Part shown: piece by piece, positions 59,133-64,000 of the stretch
How positions within the stretch are numbered: the stretch's first letter is position 1
How the letters are laid out: the number at the start of each line of letters is the position of its first letter
Made by a program: the position numbers and the translations under genes
Notes under the pieces: model-generated
The model's input: the letters and a program-made list of their open reading frames with translations, nothing else
What the model was told of the DNA's origin: nothing
Databases searched by the model: none
Source: Flintibacter faecis
GTDB lineage: Bacteria > Bacillota > Clostridia > Oscillospirales > Oscillospiraceae
Reading direction: 5' to 3'
Length of the DNA: 64,000 nt
NCBI RefSeq assembly: GCF_014287875.1
Contig: NZ_JACOPN010000001.1
Span: 434,001 to 498,000 of the forward strand

Positions 59133-59161
59133 GTTTTATCCCGATATGGTTATACTGTCAA
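59133..59161 (-). promoter_or_regulatory. Promoter of the MATE gene
   Basis: On the minus strand TTGACA-N17-TAAAAC, with about 130 nt of leader. Confidence 0.6.
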
Positions 59162-59269
59162 TATAGAGCCATCCTTTATTTCTCTTCATTCGCCAACGAT
59201 AGTATCCGGGCGATTGACCGTTGAATCATAGAAACACGCCCCGCAGGCTGGCAGACGACCATTTTTTGA

Positions 59270-59983
59270 TTATTTCCGCTGTTCCAGCGCTTCGATCTCC
59301 TCTTCGATCTCCTCCACGTCCTCTTTCAGGAACATGAGCAGGAAGCCCACCACCAGCAGGGCGCAGGAGAGCCAGATAGTGCCCATACCGAACTGGGTGA
59401 TGCCCCAGCCGCCCAGGCCAGCGCCCAGGGCGAAAAACAGGATGATGGCGAAATAGTGTCCTGCCTTGCGCAGGGGCTCGCGGTTGCGGGTGCGGAAAAA
59501 GGCGCACAGGGAGTCCATACCGCTGCGCAGGTTGCCGATGCACATGGTACTGGCGAAGGCATAGCCGTTGACCTTGCGGAAGGCCTGCACCTGCATAGCG
59601 CAGGAGAAGGAGACGGTGGCATTGGCCAGCATATTCAGGGACGCTGGCATCAGGCCCACGGCGAACAGGGTCACGATCTCCTCCAACAGGATAAGCTGTC
59701 GCCAGTGGATGCGCGTCCCCTGCTGAAAGCGGTAGCGCATACCCTCGGCGGCAGCGATGCCCAGGGCGAAGAAGACCAGCGGCACCAGATAATGGGGCAC
59801 TTTGGCCCAGTTCCCGGTGAACAGATTCTGGCTGAGCAGGACGATGTTGCCCGTCTGGGCGTTGGCGAACACCTCGCCCCGGGCGATGTAGGTATAGGCA
59901 TCCTGCAGCCCGCCGGACATGGACAAAAACGCCGCCGTCAGCAGGGCCTCAGACATCTGCCCCCGGCGTTTGCGATGACTCAT
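59270..59983 (-). CDS. DUF1275 (YoaK-like) membrane protein
   Basis: 237 aa with about six hydrophobic helices. DUF1275 markers: LSMSGGLQDAYTYIARGEVFANAQTGNIVLLSQNL near the start, QAFRKVNGYAFASTMCIGNLRSGMDSL in the middle. C-terminal acidic coiled tail (EDVEEIEEEIEALEQ). ATG 59983 follows GGGAGG. Members are putative transporters of unknown substrate. Confidence 0.88.
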   Translation of the reverse strand: MSHRKRRGQMSEALLTAAFLSMSGGLQDAYTYIARGEVFANAQTGNIVLLSQNLFTGNWAKVPHYLVPLVFFALGIAAAEGMRYRFQQGTRIHWRQLILLEEIVTLFAVGLMPASLNMLANATVSFSCAMQVQAFRKVNGYAFASTMCIGNLRSGMDSLCAFFRTRNREPLRKAGHYFAIILFFALGAGLGGWGITQFGMGTIWLSCALLVVGFLLMFLKEDVEEIEEEIEALEQRK

Positions 59984-60078
59984 AAAAAGACCTCCCGGAT
60001 TTTTCTCGCTATACCATAACACAAAACGCCCCCCGGCGCAAGCCGGAGGACGTAAATTAGAACATATCGAAGTTGTGA

Positions 60079-60237
60079 TTGCCAAATTCTACAAAACGTG
60101 CTATAATATCCTCGGCGCATGGATATGCGCTGGCGCTGCCAGTATTCGGTAGGCGGGAGGCCCCTCATTCGCATTGCCCTTGAGGAGGCCAAACTTCTTT
60201 TATAAAGCCTCCTCTTTCTTGGGGGGAGGTGGTACAT
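60079..60237 (+). promoter_or_regulatory. Toxin cassette 1: promoter and structured leader
   Basis: TTGCCA (60079-60084)-N17-TATAAT (60102-60107). The leader starts with hairpin GCGCAT-GGAT-ATGCGC, then CTGGC-GCT-GCCAG, then GGCGGGAGGCCCC. The middle of this copy differs from the others (CTCATTCGCATTGCC). GGGGGGAGGTG is the ribosome site. Confidence 0.8.
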
Positions 60238-60330
60238 ATGGTGACTCATTCGGAACTGATCCTGATTGGTCAGCTCATCGTGAGCGTTCTGACTCTGTTC
60301 GTCCATATTTACAACAATAAAAAGAAGTAA
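60238..60330 (+). CDS. Toxin cassette 1: hydrophobic peptide, 30 aa
   Basis: Short peptide: MVTHSELI start, one hydrophobic helix (ILIGQLIVSVLTLFVHI), then YNNKKK end. The layout is that of type I toxins of the Fst / holin-like class: small, single helix, positively charged tail, membrane target. A strong ribosome site lies six bases before the ATG. It differs from the other five copies in most helix residues, making it the most diverged member. The antisense RNA of the cassette overlaps its last codons. Confidence 0.75.
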   Translation: MVTHSELILIGQLIVSVLTLFVHIYNNKKK

Positions 60331-60405
60331 CCGCCACAGCTTCCCGGCTAACGGTTACTTCTTTTAGCAAACGGGGGCTCCCGTCTACCGGCAGCGCCTC
60401 TCTTT
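60316..60405 (-). ncRNA. Toxin cassette 1: convergent antitoxin RNA
   Basis: Minus-strand promoter TTGACT-N16-TATACT (60434-60439, 60412-60417). The RNA of about 90 nt begins AAGATAAAGAGAGGCGCTGCC, runs through CGGGAGCCCC and ends in the terminator AAGAAGTAACCG/CGGTTACTTCTT shared with the toxin mRNA, so the two 3' ends are fully complementary. Confidence 0.72.
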
Positions 60406-60445
60406 ATCTTCAGTATAACATGATATGGAAAAAAGTCAATCCCCA

Positions 60446-60688
60446 ATCCCCCGCCGGGGGATTTCTTTTTTGCCGGGGAAGCCCTCTCCGCCCCCTGCGG
60501 GGGCACCTCCCCCAAAGGGGGAGGCAAGGGGGACGGGGGGACGGAATCCCCCCTCCGCCTTCGGCGGTGTCCCCCCTTTCACAAGGGGGGCTGATGTCCT
60601 GCACCAATAGCCTCCCTTGTTAAAGGGAGGTGGCACGGGCGCAGCCCGTGACGGAAGGATTCCGCCCCCCTTCGGGGCTTTTCCCCCA
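60446..60688. repeat. Spacer between cassettes 1 and 2: terminator hairpin and family B repeats
   Basis: CCCCCGCCGGGGG then TTTCTTTTTT is a plus-strand terminator found after all six cassettes. Then CCCCCTGCGGGGG and CTCCCCCAAAGGGGGAG hairpins, the inverted pair CCCCCTTTCACAAGGGGG / CTCCCTTGTTAAAGGGAG, and GCACGGGCGCAGCCCGTGACGGAAGGATTCCG. Confidence 0.75.
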
Positions 60689-60690
60689 TC

Positions 60691-60838
60691 TTGCCAAATT
60701 CTACAAAACATGCTATAATATCCTCGGCGCATGGATATGCGCTGGCGCTGCCAGTATTCGGTAGGCGGGAGGCCCCTTCTTCGGGAGGAGGCCGCATTTC
60801 TCTTTTCCTCCTCCACTACATCGGAGGGGGGTGATGGC
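60691..60838 (+). promoter_or_regulatory. Toxin cassette 2: promoter and structured leader
   Basis: TTGCCA-N17-TATAAT (60691-60696, 60714-60719). Same two 5' hairpins. GGGAGGAGGCC (60783-60793), CCTCCTCC (60807-60814) and ribosome site GGAGGGGGG (60823-60831) can pair in alternative ways. Confidence 0.85.
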
Positions 60839-60922
60839 ATGGTGACCTATTCCGACCTGTTTCAGTTCGGCATTTTGATCGTCGGCATCATTTCTCTGGT
60901 TTTCCAGATAAAAAAGAAGTAA
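60839..60922 (+). CDS. Toxin cassette 2: hydrophobic peptide, 27 aa
   Basis: MVTYSDLF start, helix FQFGILIVGIISLVFQ, end IKKK. Same peptide as cassette 4. An ATG five bases earlier opens a three-codon frame (ATG-GCA-TGG-TGA) that overlaps the toxin start, so ribosomes at that site could limit toxin synthesis. Reading frame stays open upstream through the leader, but not in the sister cassettes, so the internal ATG after the Shine-Dalgarno site is taken. Confidence 0.8.
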   Translation: MVTYSDLFQFGILIVGIISLVFQIKKK

Positions 60923-61001
60923 CCGCCCAAAGCTTGGCCGCTCGACGGTTACTACTTCTTAATCGTTGAGGGGCTCCCGTCTACCGGCAGCGCCTCTCTT
61001 T
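60908..61001 (-). ncRNA. Toxin cassette 2: convergent antitoxin RNA
   Basis: Minus-strand promoter TTGACT-N16-TATACT (61030-61035, 61008-61013). About 94 nt; terminator AAGTAGTAACCG/CGGTTACTTCTT with loop containing CGAGCGGCCAAGCTTTGGG, different from cassette 1. Confidence 0.75.
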
Positions 61002-61040
61002 ATTTTCAGTATAACATGATATGGAAAAAAGTCAATCCCC

Positions 61041-61230
61041 AATCCCCCGCCGGGGGATTTCTTTTTTGCCTTCCCCTGGGGGAAGGTGGCACGGCGAAGC
61101 CGTGACGGATGAGGGGAAGGGTATCGACAGCCGGGCACTTTCGATGGAAAGACTGCAAACTCTTCGGCGTTCCCCTCATCCGCCCCCTGTGGGGGCACCT
61201 TCCCCCTGGGAGGGGGAAGGCAATTCCTAA
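61041..61230. repeat. Spacer between cassettes 2 and 3
   Basis: CCCCCGCCGGGGG terminator hairpin, then family B element CCTTCCCCTGGGGGAAGG-TGGCACGGCGAAGCCGTGACGG-ATGAGGG, a unique stretch of about 50 bases, and an inverted family B copy ending CCTTCCCCCTGGGAGGGGGAAGG. Confidence 0.75.
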
Positions 61231-61232
61231 CC

Positions 61233-61374
61233 TTGCCAAATTCTACAAAACGTGCTATAATATCTCCGGTGCATGGATATGCGCTGGCGCTGCCAGTATT
61301 CGGTAGGCGGGAGGCCCCTTCTTCGGGAGGAGGCCGAAACTTCTTTCCTCCTCCACTACATAGGAGGGGGGGTG
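61233..61374 (+). promoter_or_regulatory. Toxin cassette 3: promoter and structured leader
   Basis: TTGCCA-N17-TATAAT (61233-61238, 61256-61261); same leader hairpins and GGGAGGAGG / CCTCCTCC / GGAGGGGGGG alternation. Confidence 0.85.
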
Positions 61375-61464
61375 ATGCAGATGGTCACGTATTCTGATCT
61401 CATTCAGATCGGCATCTTGGTCGTTAGTATCATAAACCTGTTCTTGAACAGCAAAAAGAAGTAA
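61375..61464 (+). CDS. Toxin cassette 3: hydrophobic peptide, 29 aa
   Basis: MQMVTYSDLI start, helix IQIGILVVSIINLFLN, end SKKK. Third peptide type, shared with cassettes 5 and 6 apart from Ile versus Met at residue 20. Here the first ATG is in frame (MQM...), unlike the out-of-frame ATG in cassettes 2 and 4. Ribosome site GGAGGGGGGG. Confidence 0.8.
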   Translation: MQMVTYSDLIQIGILVVSIINLFLNSKKK

Positions 61465-61542
61465 CCGCCCCAGCCCACCAAGCTAAGCGGTTACTTCTTT
61501 GTAACTCTTAGGGGCTCCCGTCTACCGGCAGCGCCTCTCTTT
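61451..61542 (-). ncRNA. Toxin cassette 3: convergent antitoxin RNA
   Basis: Minus-strand promoter TTGACT-N16-TATACT (61571-61576, 61549-61554). About 92 nt; terminator AAGAAGTAACCGC/GCGGTTACTTC with a loop (TTAGCTTGGTGGGCTGG) unlike the other cassettes. Confidence 0.75.
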
Positions 61543-61579
61543 ATCTTCAGTATAACATGATATGGAAAAAAGTCAATCC

Positions 61580-61832
61580 CCAATCCCCCGCCGGGGGATT
61601 TCTTTTTTGCCGGGGAAACCCTCTCCGCCCCCTGCGGGGGCACCTCCCCCAGGGGGGAGGCAAGGGGCGGTGGGGTCCACTCAGCCCCAGCTTGGCTCCC
61701 CCTGTGGGGGAGCTGTCAGCGCAGCTGACTGAGAGGGCGGGGGACGGATTGCCACGTCGGGGCTTTGCCCCTCCTCGCAATGACAGGACGGGGGGGACGG
61801 AAGGATTCCCCCCTTCGGGGCTTTTCCCCCAT
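61580..61832. repeat. Spacer between cassettes 3 and 4: family B and family A repeats
   Basis: Terminator hairpin CCCCCGCCGGGGG; CCCCCTGCGGGGG hairpin; GGCTCCCCCTGTGGGGGAGC with CTGTCAGCGCAGCTGACTGAGAGGG; then the family A arm CGGATTGCCACGTCG...CTCCTCGCAATGACA (about 61745-61792). Nearly identical to the spacer after cassette 5. Confidence 0.78.
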
Positions 61833-61833
61833 C

Positions 61834-61979
61834 TTGCCAAATTCTACAAAACGTGCTATAATATCCCCGGCGCATGGATATGCGCTGGCGCTGCCAGTAT
61901 TCGGTAGGCGGGAGGCCCCTCTTTCGGGAGGAGGCCGAAACTTCTTTCCTCCTCCACTACATCGGAGGGGGGTGATGGC
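61834..61979 (+). promoter_or_regulatory. Toxin cassette 4: promoter and structured leader
   Basis: TTGCCA-N17-TATAAT (61834-61839, 61857-61862). Leader as in cassette 2, ribosome site GGAGGGGGG. Confidence 0.85.
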
Positions 61980-62063
61980 ATGGTGACCTATTCCGACCTG
62001 TTTCAGTTCGGTATTTTGATCGTCGGCATCATTTCTCTGGTTTTCCAGATAAAAAAGAAGTAA
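61980..62063 (+). CDS. Toxin cassette 4: hydrophobic peptide, 27 aa
   Basis: Same peptide as cassette 2 (one silent difference, GGT for GGC in the helix). The overlapping ATG-GCA-TGG-TGA mini-frame is also kept. The 3' end forms the shared terminator with the antisense RNA. Confidence 0.8.
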   Translation: MVTYSDLFQFGILIVGIISLVFQIKKK

Positions 62064-62144
62064 CCGCCGTTAGCTTGGTCCGCTCGGCGGTTACTACTCA
62101 GTAACTTATGAGGGGGCTCCCGTCTACCGGCAGCGCCTCTCTTT
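62049..62144 (-). ncRNA. Toxin cassette 4: convergent antitoxin RNA
   Basis: Minus-strand promoter TTGACT-N16-TATACT (62173-62178, 62151-62156). About 96 nt; terminator stem GTAACCGCC/GGCGGTTAC, with loop GAGCGGACCAAGCTAAC differing from cassette 2 although the toxins are the same. Confidence 0.75.
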
Positions 62145-62182
62145 ATCTTCAGTATAACATGATATGGAAAAAAGTCAATCCC

Positions 62183-62278
62183 CAATCCCCCGCCGGGGGA
62201 TTTCTTTTTTGCCGGGGAAGCCCTCTCCGCCCCCTGCGGGGGCACCTTCCCCCTGGGAGGGGGAAGGCAATTCCTAAC
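62183..62278. repeat. Spacer between cassettes 4 and 5 (shortest)
   Basis: Terminator hairpin CCCCCGCCGGGGG with TTTCTTTTTT, then one family B element (CCCCCTGCGGGGGC...CTTCCCCCTGGGAGGGGGAAGG). Confidence 0.75.
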
Positions 62279-62279
62279 C

Positions 62280-62420
62280 TTTCCAAATTCTACAAAACGT
62301 GCTATAATATCTCCGGCGCATGGATATGCGCTGGCGCTGCCAGTATTCGGTAGGCGGGAGGCCCCTTCTTCGGGAGGAGGCCGCAACTTCTTTCCTCCTC
62401 CACTACATAGGAGGGGGGTG
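62280..62420 (+). promoter_or_regulatory. Toxin cassette 5: promoter and structured leader
   Basis: TTTCCA-N17-TATAAT (62280-62285, 62303-62308): the -35 has T in place of G, probably weaker. Leader otherwise as in cassette 3. Confidence 0.8.
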
Positions 62421-62510
62421 ATGCAGATGGTCACGTATTCTGATCTCATTCAGATCGGTATCTTGGTCGTTAGTATCATGAACCTGTTCTTGAACAGCAA
62501 AAAGAAGTAA
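62421..62510 (+). CDS. Toxin cassette 5: hydrophobic peptide, 29 aa
   Basis: Same peptide as cassette 6 (Met at residue 20), one residue from cassette 3. Strong ribosome site GGAGGGGGG directly before the ATG region. Intact, with no sign of decay. Confidence 0.8.
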   Translation: MQMVTYSDLIQIGILVVSIMNLFLNSKKK

Positions 62511-62590
62511 CCGCCCCAGTTCCCCAACTTGGCGGTTACTTCTCGTAACCAACATGAGGGGGCTCCCGTCTACCGGCAGCGCCTCTCTTT
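62497..62590 (-). ncRNA. Toxin cassette 5: convergent antitoxin RNA
   Basis: Minus-strand promoter TTGACT-N16-TATACT (62619-62624, 62597-62602). About 94 nt; terminator AAGTAACCGCC/GGCGGTTACTT with loop AAGTTGGGGAACTGGG. Confidence 0.75.
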
Positions 62591-62628
62591 ATCTTCAGTA
62601 TAACATGATATGGAAAAAAGTCAATCCC

Positions 62629-62876
62629 CAATCCCCCGCCGGGGGATTTCTTTTTTGCCGGGGAAACCCTCTCCGCCCCCTGCGGGGGCACCTCCCCCAG
62701 GGGGGGAGGCAAGGGCCGGTGGGGTCCACTCAGCCCCAGCTTGGCTCCCCCTGTGGGGGAGCTGTCAGCGCAGCTGACTGAGAGGGCGGGGGACGGATTG
62801 CCACGTCGGGGCTTTGCCCCTCCTCGCAATGACAGGACGGGGGAACGGAATCCCCCCTTCGGGGCTTTTCTCCCAT
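62629..62876. repeat. Spacer between cassettes 5 and 6: near-copy of the cassette 3-4 spacer
   Basis: Same order as 61580-61832: terminator hairpin, CCCCCTGCGGGGG, GGCTCCCCCTGTGGGGGAGC, GTCAGCGCAGCTGAC, then the family A arm near 62790-62838. Small changes only, so spacer and cassette were duplicated together. Confidence 0.78.
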
Positions 62877-62877
62877 C

Positions 62878-63020
62878 TTGCCAAATTCTACAAAACGTGC
62901 TATAATATCCTCGGCGCATGGATATGCGCTGGCGCTGCCAGTATTCGGTAGGCGGGAGGCCCCTTCTTCGGGAGGAGGCCGCACTTCTCTTTTCCTCCTC
63001 CACTACATCGGAGGGGGGTG
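62878..63020 (+). promoter_or_regulatory. Toxin cassette 6: promoter and structured leader
   Basis: TTGCCA-N17-TATAAT (62878-62883, 62901-62906). Leader mid-part matches cassette 2 (GCACTTCTCTTTTCC) while the peptide matches cassettes 3 and 5, so the cassette looks recombinant. Confidence 0.85.
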
Positions 63021-63110
63021 ATGCAGATGGTCACGTATTCTGATCTCATTCAGATCGGCATCTTGGTCGTTAGTATCATGAACCTGTTCTTGAACAGCAA
63101 AAAGAAGTAA
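63021..63110 (+). CDS. Toxin cassette 6: hydrophobic peptide, 29 aa
   Basis: MQMVTYSDLI start, helix with IGILVVSIMNLFL, end NSKKK; the same as cassette 5. Last copy of the array. Confidence 0.8.
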   Translation: MQMVTYSDLIQIGILVVSIMNLFLNSKKK

Positions 63111-63188
63111 CCGCCCAACTGTCCCAACAGCACGGTTACTTCTTTAAGTAATCCAAGGGGCTCCCGTCTACCGGCAGCGCCTCTCTTT
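63097..63188 (-). ncRNA. Toxin cassette 6: convergent antitoxin RNA
   Basis: Minus-strand promoter TTGACT-N16-TATACT (63217-63222, 63195-63200). About 92 nt; terminator AAGAAGTAACCG/CGGTTACTTCTT with its own loop (TGCTGTTGGGACAGTTGGG). Confidence 0.75.
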
Positions 63189-63226
63189 ATCTTCAGTATA
63201 ACATGATATGGAAAAAAGTCAATCCC

Positions 63227-63388
63227 CAATCCCCCGCCGGGGGATTTCTTTTTTGCCGGGGAAGCCCTCTCCGCCCCCTGCGGGGGCACCTCCCCCAAAG
63301 GGGGAGGCAAGGGGCGGTGGGGTCCACTCAGTCCCAGCTTGGCTCCCCCTGTGGGGGAGCTGTCACGGCTTCGCCGTGACTGAGAGGG
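63227..63388. repeat. Repeats after cassette 6
   Basis: CCCCCGCCGGGGG hairpin with TTTCTTTTTT, CCCCCTGCGGGGG, CTCCCCCAAAGGGGGAG, GGCTCCCCCTGTGGGGGAGC and GTCACGGCTTCGCCGTGAC hairpins: family B variants as in the other spacers. Confidence 0.75.
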
Positions 63389-63425
63389 AAAAAGCGCCCC
63401 TCCTTGCGGAGGGGCGCTCTTTTTG
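63389..63425. terminator. Bidirectional terminator
   Basis: AGCGCCCCTCC/GGAGGGGCGCT with loop TTGC, A5 before and T5 after. Closes the minus-strand surface-protein gene 36 bp upstream and the toxin array on the other side. Confidence 0.9.
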
Positions 63426-63460
63426 GCGTTAGCCTAGTCAGTGCTCAGACAGAGGTCTGA

Positions 63461-64000
63461 TTACTTGACGTAGGGGACAACAACCAGGATGGAGGTGGCC
63501 AGAGGAGTGGTGTCAGTGTCGTTGTCGACAGTCATGACATACACGCCGGTCAGGTCGCTGCTGATAATCTTGCCGCTGGCATCCTTGGTGAAGTTGGCAT
63601 CGGCATAAGCCACGACATCGCCGATATCACCAGTACGGATGGCACTAACGTCCTTGTTATTCTCCTTCAGCTCGATGACCACGAACTCGGTCTTGCTGTC
63701 ATAAGCAAAGACATCGTGAGCCTTGCTGGGATCATTGTTCAGGTTGATGGAGCTGTGCAGAGACAGAACGCCATTCTTAGCAGCGTCAGCATAGACGTTA
63801 GCGGAAGCAGCAACAGCGTTACCAGCCTTGAAGTTGGTCAGCTGAGTAGCAGCGCTGACATAATCATCGCCGTCATACTTGGTGATCAGGTACAGGCCCT
63901 TGGCGCTGAAAGTGCTCTTAGAAGTGTTGGTGACGTACAGATCGGTGCGCTGGTTGCCGTGGATATCATAGGCGGCGGTCAGCTTGTACACGGTCTTCTT
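63461..64000 (-). CDS. C-terminal part of a surface-protein-like gene (5' end outside the window)
   Basis: 180 codons to the window edge with no start site; the frame continues past 64000. The sequence is rich in Ala, Asp, Ser, Thr, Asn and Val, low in Cys and Trp, with repeated beta-strand patterns (LYVTNTSKSTF, GLYLITKYDGDDYVSA, TEFVVIELKENNKD, GVYVMTVDNDTD), as in S-layer or other exported wall proteins. GC is lower than in neighbours, as in very highly expressed genes. No SLH domain lies in this portion; one could be at the missing N-terminus. Confidence 0.65.
   Translation of the reverse strand, partial: KKTVYKLTAAYDIHGNQRTDLYVTNTSKSTFSAKGLYLITKYDGDDYVSAATQLTNFKAGNAVAASANVYADAAKNGVLSLHSSINLNNDPSKAHDVFAYDSKTEFVVIELKENNKDVSAIRTGDIGDVVAYADANFTKDASGKIISSDLTGVYVMTVDNDTDTTPLATSILVVVPYVK

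Noticed and set aside
60731..60838. In-frame N-terminal extension of the toxin in cassette 2 (and 61273-61374 in cassette 3)
   Set aside because: The extension reads through the leader hairpins, is not in frame in the sister cassettes, and the internal ATG has a strong ribosome site. Conserved bases there serve RNA structure, not protein.
60079..63400. CRISPR array
   Set aside because: Unit spacing is hundreds of bases and irregular, units contain promoters and peptides, and there are no short regular repeats with unique spacers. No cas gene is in the window.

Overview
The window looks like chromosome of a GC-rich, anaerobic, butyrate-forming Clostridia member, probably Oscillospiraceae (Flavonifractor, Intestinimonas or Lawsonibacter type). 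Support: a butyryl-CoA:acetate CoA-transferase-like gene, anaerobic class III NrdD, a flavin reductase-rubredoxin fusion, TRAP carriers, T-box and lysine riboswitch control, strong Shine-Dalgarno sites on nearly every gene, and dispersed palindromic repeats familiar from this family. The genus is inference.

Layout. 1-5.0 kb: end of an unknown gene, then a gamma-glutamyltransferase-family gene with a complete TRAP transporter (dctP, dctQ, dctM). 5.1-6.1 kb: six tRNA genes (one on the minus strand). 6.2-6.5 kb: a decayed end of an S-layer-type surface protein. 6.6-14.6 kb: a catabolic island with a DUF3830/cyclophilin-like gene and a helical partner, a LysR regulator, a fused DhaK-DhaL kinase and a PotABCD-type ABC transporter; shared leader motifs suggest joint control. 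14.6-20.6 kb: a minus-strand branched-chain amino acid operon with two complete acetohydroxyacid synthases plus ilvC, under a leucine-specifier T-box. 20.7-28.8 kb: phosphoglucomutase, flavin reductase-rubredoxin, an EF-G-like GTPase, an ECF sigma/anti-sigma pair bracketed by two copies of a palindromic repeat, and dusB. 28.9-34.8 kb: DUF815 ATPase, a small membrane protein, tsaD-rimI and polA. 34.8-35.7 kb: repeats only. 35.7-38.9 kb: a short pyruvate kinase-like protein and an NhaC-family carrier under a lysine riboswitch, probably a lysine transporter. 39.0-50.5 kb: two identical tRNA-Leu genes, a nitronate monooxygenase-like gene, a phosphatase, ilvE, tatD with its radical SAM partner, small proteins, shikimate kinase, a DEAD-box helicase and the CoA-transferase. 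50.5-60.0 kb: metG, membrane proteins, mnmA, nrdD, a lower-GC MATE gene and a DUF1275 gene.

60.0-63.4 kb is the most striking part: six tandem copies of a compact cassette. Each has a plus-strand promoter, a structured leader, a 27-30 residue hydrophobic peptide with a lysine-rich end, a shared bidirectional terminator, and a convergent minus-strand promoter for an RNA of about 90 nt that overlaps the peptide mRNA 3' end. This is the architecture of par/fst-type type I toxin-antitoxin modules. Three toxin variants are present, and the terminator loops differ between cassettes. The window ends inside a surface-protein-like gene on the minus strand.

All family assignments come from motif reading, not database search. 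Promoters and terminators are sequence matches and were not tested.
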